DNA of 64,000 bases from Tethya wilhelma (Eukaryota > Porifera > Demospongiae > Tethyida > Tethyidae), in contig CAXIPT010000002.1 in the NCBI GenBank assembly GCA_964030475.1, positions 16,968,760-17,032,759 on the forward strand. The letters run 5' to 3'. The position numbers and the translations under genes are program-made. The notes beneath the pieces were generated by a model that saw nothing but the letters and a program-made list of their open reading frames with translations, did no database searches and was not told the DNA's origin. Positions 24,441 through 36,543 of this stretch are shown piece by piece; positions within the stretch are counted from its first letter, which is position 1, and every line of letters begins with the position of its first letter.

Positions 24441-25081
24441 ACAAACTAACTTACTTTTCCAGAAATCACTAAACTTTCTCTCTGCTATCACTGTCTAATG
24501 CAGCTATTGCACAAAGCACTAGTTGTTGGGAGGAGTTTCCTGGGTGGTGCCAAATAAACTAGCGCTTGAGTCGAAGAAACAAAGCTTAGCACTCCATGAC
24601 TAAAGAAGTCTGCAGCACTGTAATGTTTTTCTTTTCTTAATTTGCTAAACAAAGAAACAGCTGTAAACTAACCCACAATGGTTACCAAGGTAAAAATTGT
24701 TGCAATGGGCCATACGTACTGCATATGCAAATATGCCAGTAGTAAATTATGTTCAAAAACATGTTTTCTTGTAAAAGTACATGAGCAGGGAAATATCTAA
24801 CCACAAACAGGAAAATATCACTTTTATTCTCTGGCTGTAACCTAGGATACAAGGCTAAATAGGATATATATGTTAATAAATACTGAAAAACATACCGAAC
24901 CTCTCTGCTAAGGACACCTTGCTATAATAGACAAACTGGCTTTCCCCATTAGAGAGAGGTTCCACTGTATATACAGCATAAAGATTACGTGTACGTGTAT
25001 TTCATATGACACATGTAGAGCATTGTACGCTAAAATTTAAACTACGGAGAGCCTTATAGGAAGAACATTGAACATATGCAN

Positions 25082-25287
25082 GATTGGTACACGAGATGAG
25101 CCTGTTGATCTCAATTCAGAATTTTTTTCTATGGATGGATCGAGTCTAGTGATTACCAATATCACAACCTTCTCTCAGGAACAGTACTATTGTCAAGCTA
25201 TAATACGACTTTGTAATGTCTTGCCACGATGTCCAACTAACCCAAGATCAATGTTTGGACCCATTGTTTCTGTTGATGTTGTTTATG
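25082..25287 (+). CDS. Partial Ig exon, paralogue of 8.5-kb and 47.2-kb exons
   Basis: Begins at the single N (25081) in mid-exon and continues to a GTAAGA donor in phase 1. It reads DEPVDLNSEFFSMDGSSLVI and EQYYCQAIIRLCNVLP, closely matching exon 2 of the receptors at 8158 and 46780. The 5' half is cut off at the join. No following exon of that type is seen before 27.3 kb, so this is a contig-edge fragment of another receptor copy or allele. Confidence 0.75.
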
Positions 25288-25335
25288 GTAAGAAGTAAAC
25301 AATAAATATAGACATCCTTGCTTGTACTTTGTATA

Positions 25336-25614
25336 CAAGTAAAAAAAAAACATTGGAAATGTATTGAGACATATAGGAATGGTTAAATCGTAAAAAGAAG
25401 GCAAACAAGATGGAATGGCTGTTTGAGTGTGTGCAGAATTCTTCCTGTGTGGGCTGCATGTATTACCATGACTCTCTTTCCATATTGAGTCCCTCATGTT
25501 GCCCATAGGAATAATTCTTTACACACTCAAACAGCCATTCCATCTTGTTTGCTTTCTTTTTACGATTTAACCATTCCTATGTCTCAATACATTTCCAATG
25601 TTTTTTTTTACTTG
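25336..25614. mobile_element. Foldback element with about 100-bp arms
   Basis: CAAGTAAAAAAAAAACATTG at the left pairs with CAATGTTTTTTTTTACTTG at the right. The arms continue through GACATA..GGAATGGTTAAATCG and AACAAGATGGAATGGCTGTT. A central segment of about 70 bp is unpaired. No ORF. Confidence 0.8.
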
Positions 25615-26354
25615 TTTGTTCTCATTTTTTCATACTTCTACGAATCATATTTGAGTTTGCGTGTATATGGTAGTTACTTCAGTCTTGTACACTATCAGCA
25701 AGGGACATTATAGCTTATGTAATTTTTGCTATCAGCATGGCAGTATAAAAGTACTGAACTGAAGCGTCTCAGGAGGCTGGAGCTGTTTCTTAGATTCTAA
25801 CAAATTTATTGGCTTTTCTCATCTTCTTATAGTCACAACTACATATAAGTGTAATTAAGTATTCACCTCGTAAATATTGAAGACTGAAATATTACAGAGA
25901 GTTCAGCACAACTAGAAATCTTCAGTTAAAACATAGATACTAAAAGCAGGAAGCAGCGAATACTCCAATTCCAAATAACGCACACTTGTCTATCTGGAAA
26001 AGGGTCGTCATTTTGACTTTTCAAGTAGCTTATGAATTATGCATGAGTGTAGAAATTAATGGCTGCCATATGGAGAAGGCGCTTTTCGCCTTGTATCTAG
26101 CGACTCAATGAGAGACATGAAAAAACGATGCCAAAAGGACCTGAAGACAAAGAAACCACGTCTATTCGTTCAAGAATCAACTTCTGAAAGTGAGTGCTTT
26201 TTGAGAAAAGTCGTATCAAGATAGAAGAAGAAGAAGAAGAAGATGGAGAAAATTGGAGGTTTGGCATATTTTAGTTCGGTACCTTAGCGATGGTTTTAGG
26301 CCATGTTTTTGGGCTTGTTTGAAAGAGAATGAGCTAAGAAGTAGCTTTAGAAGC

Positions 26355-26470
26355 CTTTTAGTGTCAAGCGCTCATTTTTTGCAGAGTTATTAGCGTGAAT
26401 ATTTGTATTGCGCTAATGGGCCATCCGTGCCATTCCTATGTACCCAGTACTACCGTACTGCATGGGAATA
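26355..26470. repeat. Dispersed repeat copy (GCGCTAATGGGCCATCC)
   Basis: Second copy of the repeat described at 21919-22030, same orientation. Confidence 0.7.
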
Positions 26471-26546
26471 CTGGCCTACTATGGGTCATGGATGACTGAA
26501 CAGTGGCCCTGACCCCATGCACTAAGTACTTATCTTTCTCCACCAG

Positions 26547-26840
26547 TTGATAGACTTGAATTTGAAAGTTATCCTTTGATCCATGGGCCCAATAAAAAAA
26601 ACCCTGCACTGGTGAATGCTCCAGAGAATGCCTCAGACCAAGTGGTCACCAGCTATTCTGGATTATATGAAGAAACCAATGTAAAGTCGAACATATCAGT
26701 GTCACCCCAACCCCTTCCAAGGCACCCATACCAATGTATAGCTTCGCGAGGCTGGCAATACAGCACATCATCAGTCTCTACTGTACTGTTGCATGGGAGT
26801 GGCTACTTGCCAACATTTCATCACGAGCTAGCTGGCTAGC
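26547..26840 (+). CDS. Possible Ig-like exon, 3' border uncertain
   Basis: After an acceptor (TTTCTCCACCAG) the frame reads VDRLEFESYPLIHGPNKKNP through PYQCIASRGWQYSTSSVSTV, the last part resembling the F-G region of an Ig domain (Y-x-C-x-A). Open to a stop near 26839. I find no good donor, so the exon may be degenerate or terminal. It precedes the IgCAM-like exons at 27344. Confidence 0.4.
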
Positions 26841-26981
26841 TGCGGATTGGTAGAACACTTTTATAACAAAATGACCTGGTGATATTATGGCTCTTTTTTT
26901 GTGTAAACTGACCCCTAATATTATGGCTCTTTTATTCTTACATAACTTTGATCTCTAACATTAATTTTCTTATGTATGATG

Positions 26982-27101
26982 ATCCCCTTGTAGTATGGGT
27001 CTATCTTATGTAAAGAGTCCCCTTGTAGTATGGGTCTATCTTATGTAAAGAGTCCCCCTGTATTATGGGTCTATCTTATGTAAAGAGTCCCCTTGTATTA
27101 T
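26982..27101. repeat. 35-bp tandem repeat with inverted remnant
   Basis: The unit TCCCCTTGTAGTATGGGTCT plus ATCTTATGTAAAGAG occurs three to four times. A shorter inverted copy (ACATAAGATAGGCCCATA) lies at about 27151-27168. Confidence 0.85.
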
Positions 27102-27343
27102 GTACAATTAACAATTTAATTGAAGGATTATCCCCCTTATTCCACCCATGTACATAAGATAGGCCCATATAAGAAGCCCAAAAACTAGAACAGGAAGCGT
27201 TACTTATGGAATCCTGGAACAGACATCACACAGCTGGAAGTTAGAGTCTCGATTGTCATGACACATATATTATGTGGGGCTTGCTCACATTCACACCAAC
27301 TATGTTAATGCATGGAATAATTAATATTATCCTTTCTCCCCAG

Positions 27344-28930
27344 GAATGCCCCCCAATATCACTATGGAGCCCAGAGACACTGTGGTCTTTAAAACAGATG
27401 CCCAGGGAAACAGAGCTAACTTGGTGTTGGACTGTAGAGTGGAAGGTGACCCCCAACCAATTGTGACGTGGTTCATGGGAGATGACATCATGGTGAATCA
27501 ACAGTATGTGATGGATGATGGGAGACTGGTTATTCCCAACATCACAGAGGGAGAGTTTGCCAGTCGCACTGGGGTCCTCTACTATTGTGTGGCCTCCAAT
27601 GTGATTGGACCACCTGAAATGAACTACACAGCAACTGTCCGCAGCAGGAAAGCCAACGTAACATATGCATGTATGTAAGCAATACTGTATGGTGTGCATG
27701 CTATTGTTAATTATAGTATTGGTCATGGTAATGCAATAAGTTCAGTAACAATGATTAACTTGGGTACATACGTATGACATGATATTTATTATGTTATTTT
27801 CCAACAGTTTTTGAAGGCTTCACTGATGTTTGGTCAATTATAACTAAACGAGTGCAAGTAGGGTCTAATGTAGCGCTGAAGTGTGACGTCAAAGAGGCCA
27901 ATCCTCCTCCTATGATAGAGTGGTTCACTGATGTTAATAACAATGCTAATCCAAGCACTGCTAATAGAGTACAGGAGACTGATAATATCCACTTCCTGGA
28001 AAATGGCCGTTATCTTGCGATCTATGATCTCACTGCTAAGCAGATTGGTCAGCAGTATCGCTGTCATGTGACCAATGCCTTGTTGTTCAATCGTCAACTT
28101 AGTAGAGTGATCCACTCCTTCATTACTGATGGCTTCCCTGTGAATGAGCTGGTGGAATACAAGCAGATTGGTGATGTCACCACTTTTGTAACAGACAGTG
28201 AGGTGGAGTTCAGCTATGTTGGGGGATCCTTTGGCACTGGTTTTCCTGGAATTTTTACTCAGTGTGAGCTGCTTAATGGAACAGTAGATTTAGACATTAC
28301 AGTTTCAGCTCCCGATGGCAGAGGGACAATATTAATGAGCCAAATCCCTCCTTCTACTCCAACTAGCAACATGTACACCATTCAATGCCAGATTGGGTTC
28401 TCTGGTGGCTCAACTATACGAAACGGAAACCTTAGAGTTTATGGTAAGTTTGTTTGTTTAAAGCAATAATATAGTATTAAATTTTTAATCATTTCCTTGC
28501 CCGTGCATGTGTACAGAACGAGCAATCATCACCTCCTATCCAAAGAATGAACGTGATTTTGTGGTTGGACAAGCAGAGAATATCTCTTTCACCTGTGAAG
28601 CAGAAGGGATCCCTGTGCCTGATATGGTGTGGTACATCAATGGGGAGGAGGTACGCAGCGACAATGCCAATGAAATCAGCATTGAAGAGAACACCTTGAC
28701 AATAGTCCAGCCCAGTCCATCACACTCTGGGGTGTACCAGTGCTCTGCCTCCAATGAGTTTGCTACAGATATAAGATCGTGGGTGCTGGAAGTCAGAGGA
28801 GCAAGTATAGGCCACTAATTTATATACCATTGATGTAATTGTGACATAATTCAATTTTTCTCTATATCATGCAGTCATTCGTATAGCTACATTATTGGAA
28901 GCAGTTGAAGATAGAGACTTTGGAGCTGTT
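27344..28930 (+). CDS. IgCAM-like gene, copy 1, truncated at an N join
   Basis: Exons 27344-27670, 27808-28443, 28517-28804 and the start of a fourth (28875-28930), all phase 1. Exon 1 is an I-set Ig domain (LDCRVEGDPQPIV.WFMGDD ... YYCVASNVIG). Exon 2 holds two further Ig-like domains (LKCDVKEANPPPMIEWF...YRCHV; then a less regular one with TQC...IQC). Exon 3 is an I-set domain (FTCEAEGIPVPDMVWYINGE...YQCSASN). The sequence stops at N 28931 in exon 4. Copy 2 (29918-32589) is nearly identical including introns, so this is probably the same locus from the other haplotype. Likely a homophilic or heterophilic adhesion receptor. The acceptor used here (TCTCCCCAG) differs from the one at 36543. 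Confidence 0.8.
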
Positions 28931-28931
28931 N

Positions 28932-29173
28932 GTGGCATTCTAATGTGACATTAGCGTCTGTAGCTACTGCAGTGGACTGGAGCGAGCCTTGAGCAGCTGC
29001 AAAGACATGAAAAATATATGTAAGTACTCTTCGTATGTCATAAACTATGGGACAGCTGTACTATTAGATTGACCACAACTAGCAGATCAGAAAAGAAATT
29101 GTAACGTACCAATATGATTTACTGCAATGGAGAGACAGACGAACACCAGCACAGTGACACGCAATCCACCCAT
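28932..29173 (-). CDS. Signal peptide and start of an Ig gene, minus strand
   Basis: ATG at 29173 begins MGGLRVTVLVFVCLSIAV, a signal peptide, with a GTACGT donor after 29110 in phase 1. The next exon starts at 28996 after a TTTGCAG acceptor and reads AAQGSLQSTAVATDANVTLE then CH, the first strands of an Ig domain, before it is cut by the single N at 28931. It is divergent from the plus-strand signal exon at 29446. Confidence 0.65.
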
Positions 29174-29445
29174 TTCTCTTTCTAGTTCTGGACACCTACC
29201 TCCAACATGCATGTATGTTTACGTTTACGGAATGTGGGGGCGTGACTCTGGACATGCGCAGTAAATGAACCCCAGCAAATACAATCTCGCACTTTGGGTG
29301 TACACATTGCGGTTTGAATACGAAGGTGTGTGTGTGTTTTGAGCGTTGTTTGGACGGGCGAGAAAGTAGTTCGTCTTTGAAAAATCATCCACGAGAAGCT
29401 ACTGTCTTCATTCTAGTCTGAAGTAGATCGCCGATCAGCGAAGTC
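29174..29445. promoter_or_regulatory. Putative divergent promoter of two Ig genes
   Basis: A 272-bp interval between two oppositely oriented signal-peptide exons. Both 5' UTRs and promoters must lie here or overlap. No motif assigned. Confidence 0.35.
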
Positions 29446-29530
29446 ATGTTTCTACCGAGCAAGCGATCGTCTGTTTTGAGTCTCCTTGTACTGGTTGTGT
29501 TCATCAACCACGCGGTGGCCAACCATGGAA
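29446..29530 (+). CDS. Signal-peptide exon, plus strand
   Basis: ATG 29446 begins MFLPSKRSSVLSLLVLVVF, followed by INHAVANHG, and ends at a GTAGGT donor in phase 1. Phase 1 fits the first Ig exon of the IgCAM-like gene (29918 copy or 36544), making this its probable first exon. The link runs across a single-N join at 29917. Confidence 0.65.
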
Positions 29531-29917
29531 GTAGGTGTTGTTTGTTGACTGTTCTGTTCGCTTTTTTGTTCGTTTCTAAATATCTCTCTCTATCTGCATC
29601 GTGTATTATGTGTGTATGTACGTCAATGGGAATTATTATTGCCACTAACAATGGCTCAACTTGTACCAAGCTTTGTGTGTACTTGTAGTTTGGAACGCGC
29701 CGTGGCGTGGTCCCTAAGATCTCCATAATAATAGACTGCTACAATGCTATTTATAGCAGGGCAGCTGATGGAATGAATGTACGGCGCTCATGAAGCTCTT
29801 AGAACTGGAATTAGGCTGGGTCTGGAAAATGGGCTTGTCAATGTTGAGAAATTGTGGCTTCATAATTGCATACCAAAAGAGCTATGTAGCGTGTTATAAT
29901 ATCCTTCCTCCCCCGTN

Positions 29918-32589
29918 AGAGACACTGTGGTCTTTAGAACAGATGCCCACGGAAACAGAGCTAACTTGGTGTTGGACTGTAGAGTGGAAGGTGACCCCCA
30001 ACCAATTGTGATGTGGTTCATGGGAGATGACATCATGGTGAATCAACAGTATGTGATGGATGATGGGAGACTGGTTATTCCCAACATCACAGAGGGAGAG
30101 TTTGCCAGTCGCACTGGGGTCCTCTACTATTGTGTGGCCTCCAATGTGATTGGACCACCTGAAATGAACTACACAGCAACTGTCCGCAGCAGGAAAGCCA
30201 ACGTAACATATGCATGTATGTAAGCAATACTGTATGGTGTGCATGCTATTGTTAATTATAGTATTGGTCATGGTAATGCAATAAGTTCAGTAACAATGAT
30301 TAACTTGGGTACATACGTATGACATGATATTTATTATGTTATTTTCCAACAGTTTTTGAAGGCTTCACTGATGTTTGGTCAATTATAACTAAACGAGTGC
30401 AAGTAGGGTCTAATGTAGCGCTGAAGTGTGACGTCAAAGAGGCCAATCCTCCTCCTATGATAGAGTGGTTCACTGATGTTAATAACAATGCTAATCCAAG
30501 CACTGCTAATAGAGTACAGGAGACTGATAATATCCACTTCCTGGAAAATGGCCGTTATCTTGCGATCTATGATCTCACTGCTAAGCAGATTGGTCAGCAG
30601 TATCGCTGTCATGTGACCAATGCCTTGTTGTTCAATCGTCAACTTAGTAGAGTGATCCACTCCTTCATTACTGATGGCTTCCCTGTGAATGAGCTGGTGG
30701 AATACAAGCAGATTGGTGATGTCACCACTTTTGTAACAGACAGTGAGGTGGAGTTCAGCTATGTTGGGGGATCCTTTGGCACTGGTTTTCCTGGAATTTT
30801 TACTCAGTGTGAGCTGCTTAATGGAACAGTAGATTTAGACATTACAGTTTCAGCTCCCGATGGCAGAGGGACAATATTAATGAGCCAAATCCCTCCTTCT
30901 ACTCCAACTAGCAACATGTACACCATTCAATGCCAGATTGGGTTCTCTGGTGGCTCAACTATACGAAACGGAAACCTTAGAGTTTATGGTAAGTTTGTTT
31001 GTTTAAAGCAATAATATAGTATTAAATTTTTAATCATTTCCTTGCCCGTGCATGTGTACAGAACGAGCAATCATCACCTCCTATCCAAAGAATGAACGTG
31101 ATTTTGTGGTTGGACAAGCAGAGAATATCTCTTTCACCTGTGAAGCAGAAGGGATCCCTGTGCCTGATATGGTGTGGTACATCAATGGGGAGGAGGTACG
31201 CAGCGACAATGCCAATGAAATCAGCATTGAAGAGAACACCTTGACAATAGTCCAGCCCAGTCCATCACACTCTGGGGTGTACCAGTGCTCTGCCTCCAAT
31301 GAGTTTGCTACAGATATAAGATCGTGGGTGCTGGAAGTCAGAGGAGCAAGTATAGGCCACTAATTTATATACCATTGATGTAATTGTGACATAATTCAAT
31401 TTTTCTCTATATCATGCAGTCATTCGTATAGCTACATTATTGGAAGCAGTTGAAGATAGAGACTTTGGAGCTGTTGTTGTGAGGCAAGAAGGCACACAAA
31501 ACTTTGACTACTTCATCGTTGTAGAAGCTGATCCATGTCCCTCTGTCCGATGGAGCTTCAATGGAAATAACATCATGAATGATAACAGATACACCATCTC
31601 TGACCCCTGTGCCACAGGTGCATCCTCCCCATACAACTTCACTGTAACCATTCATAACCTCACCTTGGAGACATCAGGGAACTACTCTGCTCTGTTTACC
31701 TCCTTGAATTTAGTCATAGTGTCACCCAGAGCCTTTATCACTATACCAAGTATGTTGTATTATAACACCATGATAGAGGATTAAAATTAATGATTAGTCT
31801 CTGTGCCCCCTCCCCCCTTTAGGACCTGTCTCTATTGCTAACATAACTCTCACTCTTGAAGGAGAAATGACTAGAGTTCCGTGTTTGTTGAACAACAGTG
31901 TGGCAATTGTGAGATGTAATGTTGATGGTTTCCCACGACCAGAAGTGACATTCGTCCGTGGGAACTCCAGAGTGGTCCTAGGGGATCCCCCCTTTGAGAG
32001 ATACACCATGCCGTTCTTTGATGAAGTAAGCCACACCCAACTATATTATGATAGCGCTTAAATATATCTGCACATCCTCCTATGCACGTGTATTCAGCTG
32101 CAAATCAATGGTGTGAGTGAGGAAGATGATGATGATGGATTTTCCTGTCAGACAAGCCCTGAAGGCAGAGACATTATGCCTGAAGGAAACTTTCCATTCT
32201 GTAGTAAGTATAACACAAGCTGTCAATGTATTGTCTCTTAAGTCCGTGAACAATGGTCAATTAAAGCTTTGTGTGTTTGATCTTCTCAATTGCAGCTTTT
32301 CCAAGTGTTTTCAGTTCCTCTTATACTGAGAATCCTCTACTTGGTGAAAATTTCTTTGTGGAGTGTTCCATTAGTGGACAGCCTAAAGTGCAGGTGGAAT
32401 GGTTCAAAGATGACACGATGTTACAGAGGGATGAGGGGAAGATAGATATCTCTGTGATCCCCGAGGGCCCGCTTGTTGTCTCGAGAGTAAAAGTGAGTAA
32501 TGCAACGACAGAGAACGATGGTCGCTACATCTGCCGAGGAACAAATGAGGCTGGGCAAGCTGAAATGAATTTTCAGATCCAATCACAAG
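29918..32589 (+). CDS. IgCAM-like gene, copy 2, six Ig domains, 3' end missing
   Basis: Exons: 29918-30215 (5' cut by N at 29917), 30353-30988, 31062-31349, 31420-31749, 31823-32025, 32098-32203 and 32296-32589. The first three repeat copy 1. The fourth (CPSVRWSFNGN...GNYSALF) is an Ig-like domain that lacks the usual second cysteine. Exons 5 and 6 share one domain across a phase-0 intron (IVRCNVDGFPRPEVTFVRGN...DGFSCQTS). Exon 7 is I-set (FFVECSISGQPKVQVEWFKD...GRYICRGTNEAG). No transmembrane exon follows before the repeat-rich interval, so the C-terminal half is missing or far downstream. Probable cell-adhesion receptor; kinase or other tail unknown. Confidence 0.8.
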
Positions 32590-33856
32590 GTATATACATG
32601 TATATACCTTGTATGTAGTATGTATAGGTATGGCTTTTGTATTAACTCTTTACCTGCTAAATTCTTTTTGAAGCGAATGACGTCATCCGCTGAATTAATT
32701 TTCAAATTTTTAGTAGCTACGCCTTCTTTTTGTTTTTCTTAAACTAAAAGAGATTGGGCAAAGTTCTTTTTATGATACAGCTAAGCAACAATCAAGCTAA
32801 CAATACTCCAAGTCTTGTTGCTTAGAGAAGCTTTTGCTGGTAAAAAAAGCCCAATGTACGGGAGGGTCTAATACGCGAGGACATAGCTGCTTGTCTAAAG
32901 CTTTTTTACCAGCTAGCTAACAAGGCTTACAAAAGCGATACTGTGGCTATATAGCCTAACTATCCCTGCACCTACGTAGCAAGTTTCAAGCTTATCCTCT
33001 AAAGGGTTGTGGAAAAAACGTCGCTCTAAAACCTACCATCACGATCCTACCGCGAAGATCATGACCATTAGTCGCTCAGCGATGAGTACCGCCACGCCTA
33101 GCCTCGTTCCCAGGCCCCCAAAAGAGGGCTTGGTATCTATTGACTGCGCATGCGCCAGTTTGTACCCAAAATCTGGGTACATCATAAATTTCATCGTAAA
33201 ATTGTCCAATCTCTTTTAGTTTAAGAAAAATTGTTTGGGTTTCGATGATCCATCCATCAATTCTTATCCCTGAATTCTCTGTAACATATACATGGGTGTC
33301 ACACAGCTCATCCATGTAATTTTGTGATCTCCAAAAACTGTGAAAGTTAAACCCTCCCTCAAAATAAAATTGCCCTGTATGATACTCTATCTGATTTAAA
33401 ATACATTGGAAGCTCAGACTCAATAGTAGGTAATTGGTAGCCTCATTTCCAGGCCCTATGTCTCTACATAGATTATTTCAAGGAAAATATTAATAAGGAA
33501 GAGGTTTGTGTACTAGGTGATCATAATACCCTATCACTATGCTGCTTCACATTTGCCTCAATGCTGGTAAGTAGCAGAAAAGTTTTGCGTCACGGTGACA
33601 AATTTTGAGCTTGGAAAAAAGACTAAGGTAACACTCTCATGCATGCTCTCAACTCCATCTAATGGCTAAGCAAGGCTCCTGAAACGAATATATGCTTCTT
33701 GAGCTATCAAGCTTCTATTTTTGACTCCCATTTGCTTTTTACGCTCAGTTTTCGAGTGTTTTGTTTCTTGAAAGCTGACACGTGGACATTAATTATAAAG
33801 AAACTGCATGTATCAGTATTTATTGTAATGTTACTTCCTAGGGGATAGATGTATGT

Positions 33857-34465
33857 ACAAGTAGTAAAAATTTCAAAAAAATAAGCAGTGTAGGAATGGG
33901 CAGTGCATTAAAAAATATTGGAACAAGTAATGGTCCCAATTTCGGCACATGACTACTTCATTTTCATTTTTATCCCTCATGCATAGCTATTATTGTCGTA
34001 AATGGTTCAAAGAATGATCTGTACTTATCAGTATCACATTAATGCAGGATTAGATTAATACCATCCAAGACTTGGGCACAAAAAATGAAGTAGTCATGTT
34101 CCAAAATTGGACCATTCCTTGTTCCAATACTTTTTAATGCACTGCCCATTCCTACACTGCTTATTTTTTTGAAATTTTTACTACTTGTTCTTTCACTTTT
34201 TTCAACACTACAGTGAAGAGACTATCAGAGACTGGTTAGTCCCTATAAAAAGCTTGAGTTATCTGAGAAGCAACTACNNNNNNNNNNNNNNNNNNNNNNN
34301 NNNNNNTGTTGATGCATGCACTTAGAAAACTATCCAAGGGAGGCTTTAATCCATGTCTGAAGGTTTAGCTGTCATTCTCTGAAAGTTTATGAGCATAAAC
34401 ATTTTGTATTGTGTCTATGGGACAGTCGGCCCATTCCTACTATACGTACTACCGTACGTATGATA
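33857..34465. mobile_element. Composite MITE-like element, copy 1 (gapped)
   Basis: Inverted ends ACAAGTAGTAAAAATTTC (33857) and GAAATTTTTACTACTTGT (to 34188). The arms extend through GTGTAGGAATGGGCAGTGCA and CACATGACTACTTCATTTT. Beyond the right arm follow the shared segments AGACTGGTTAGTCCCTA and, after an N gap, GTACGTACTACCGTACGT-type sequence. Confidence 0.75.
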
Positions 34466-34779
34466 GCATATTCATGTAGTCAATAGAAATCTAGACATTT
34501 CAGGATGTTTTTTTATTCCTTGGAACCAGAAATGTGCGTGTTTGCATATAGCGGGTTCACAATATCTGGTGCTGCGTCATGCAATAATACTTCGTGTGCA
34601 TTTGGCGATGTAACACAGCGCAATGTGCTGACACAGAGTTAGAAAATTGTCCAAATGTACATTTGATACATTGCGTTCCTGCATATCTGTGCATGAATAA
34701 TTTTTACGTAATTCAGCCGAAAATATTGTGAACCTCCCTTTACTCCATGTACTGTGAATTTGCGGCTACTCATATAATA

Positions 34780-35823
34780 ACAAGTAGTAAAAATTTCAAA
34801 AAAATAAGTAGTGTAGGAATGGGCAGTGCAGTAAAAAGTATTGGAACAAGGCACGGTCTCAGTTTCGGCACATGACTACTTCATTTTTATTCTTGATCCC
34901 TCATATGGATTTTTCAGTGTCCTATTGTAATAATCTGTACACTGATAGTACCGTATACGTATAGCTTATTGCACGCATTGGTTCAATTTCTACAGTATAA
35001 CTATAATCACTTATAGCTAAGCAATCGAGTAAACCATAACAAAACAGGTATATAACTAAAACTGGACTGCTGGCCAAGAGTTGAGCATAAAAATGAAGTA
35101 GTCATGTGCCGAAACTGAGACCGTGCCTTGTTCCAATACTTTTTACTGCACTGCCCATTCCTACACTACTTATTTTTTTGAAATTTTTACTACTTGTTCA
35201 TTCACTTTTTTCAACACTACAGTGTGGAAACACTATCAGAGACTGGTTAGTCCCTACAAAAAGCTTGAGTGGCAGCTACATGCACTTCATTTGGCTGGAG
35301 ACTAGTGCGCATGCGCATAATAATGCCACGTGAATAATGACCTTTGAACTCTACCTACAAAGATGGCTGCATTGTAGTACATGAATTTATACGCTAAGTT
35401 TCAAGGCTTTCTAGTTTTTGTTTAGGCCTATTTATGATGAAAACGAGTATCAAAGAATGTAGTACCCATGATAAGAACTTACTTTGTGCTGTCAAAGTTG
35501 GCTCAACACATTCTGGTTCCCTGGAAATCCTTTTCAAGTAAGTCAGTTAGGAAGTACGTACGTAAGTACGTAAGTACGTAAGTTAGGAGAACAAAAATGA
35601 CACTATGGTGGCTTCTCACTAGCGCTCTCTACGAGTGCTGAGAAAAGTTTTTGTGAGTTTTAGGCCTTGCATGCAGTTGGTAATCTGTCAGTAAGAGCCT
35701 CTGAGCAACTTTGAAGGTTTAATTTTGTTTGACTAGACTTTTATAGTGACCAACATTTTGTATTGTGTCTATGGGACAGTCGGCCCATTCCTACTATACG
35801 TACTACCGTACGTATGATAGTAT
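34780..35823. mobile_element. Composite MITE-like element, copy 2 (about 1.04 kb)
   Basis: Same arms as copy 1 (34780 and to 35197), then the shared downstream part: AGACTGGTTAGTCCCTAC, GCGCATGCGCATAATAATGC, CAAAGATGGCTGCATTGTAG, and the terminal palindromic segment ending 35823. No ORF with similarity. Confidence 0.75.
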
Positions 35824-36009
35824 TCAGCTGTTTATTACTACCTTAGGAGCTCATAAAAGCATTAAGGTTTCTGGTCCTGTCTTAACATTATATAATGTTT
35901 GGAATAATTGCATTCTGATGATGTATGCTTGACCAATCAAATTAAATTTGAATATTGATTTTTTTCGGGACATGAAATTTGCTAAAATCACTTCCGTGAC
36001 AGAACACCT

Positions 36010-36426
36010 TTAAAGGAACTGTGTCACTATATAAGCGGTGTTTTGTTACTAAAAATAAAATGTGTGACATTTTATGATGTTCTATGACCGTTTGTGACGT
36101 TTTTTGTTTTGTTTTTTGCGCGATCTGGGTACCACGCCCGGGTATTAGCTCCGTGTATGTACGTATATTCAGGGTTCTCCCTAAAGCTTGTCAGAGCGGT
36201 GCCGCATCACTCTGGTCATGCTAAATTCCCTTTGATGTGGTTAATTTTAATCAAAAGAATGCATAAAAACCACAAGAATGCTTTGATGTTTTCTCTGGCA
36301 CCACTCTGATCAACCATTCTGGGGAGAACCCTGATATTGCGCATTTGTCAACAAAAAATGTCACAAAACTTTATTTTTGGTAACAAAACAGTGCTTATAA
36401 TATTATAGTGACACAGTTCCTTTAAT
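36010..36426. mobile_element. MITE with nested second MITE
   Basis: The outer ends AAAGGAACTGTGTCACTATA and GTGACACAGTTCCTTT flank pairs such as GTTTTGTTAC.AAAAATAAA and TTTATTTTTGGTAACAAAAC. Inside lies a second inverted repeat, 36171-36332. Confidence 0.8.
36171..36332. mobile_element. Inner nested MITE (AGGGTTCTCCC ends)
   Basis: AGGGTTCTCCCTAAAGC at the left and GGGGAGAACCCT at the right. The interior pairs partly (GGTGCCGCATCACTCTG with CTGGCACCACTCTGATC in part). Confidence 0.7.
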
Positions 36427-36543
36427 GAAGGAAACAAAGTTTGATAGTATCAAACCTTAATTACTAAAATTAATGTGATTTAATGACTAGAGGCCAATCA
36501 TGCATATAAAATTAATTATACTATCCTTTCCTCCCGCATTCAG

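Larger units (their letters stand above)
23644..24967. mobile_element. Pogo/Tigger-like non-autonomous DNA transposon
   Basis: The ends are CAGTGGAACC (23644) and GGTTCCACTG (24958-24967), each flanked by TA (23642-23643 and 24968-24969), the usual target duplication of Tc1/mariner/pogo elements. The subterminal segments also pair loosely (ACTTGATAGACACC with GGTGTCC..., TATAATAGAC). The 1324-bp interior has no transposase ORF. It holds a 57-bp hairpin (24041-24097) and a 21-bp tandem repeat (24356-24440). Confidence 0.7.
32590..36009. other. Repeat-rich stretch, no exon seen
   Basis: Contains copies of a composite inverted-repeat element (33857-34465, 34780-35823), an N gap (34278-34306), and AGCTT/pyrimidine-rich unique sequence. 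A segment at about 34550-34740 recurs in inverted orientation at 48410-48515 (GGTTCACAATATCTGGTGCT). No splice-supported exon. Confidence 0.55.

Noticed and set aside
24281..24498. Repeat-encoded ORFs (LQPCIRK repeats)
   Set aside because: 21-bp tandem repeat inside a transposon; no splice sites, start context or similarity.
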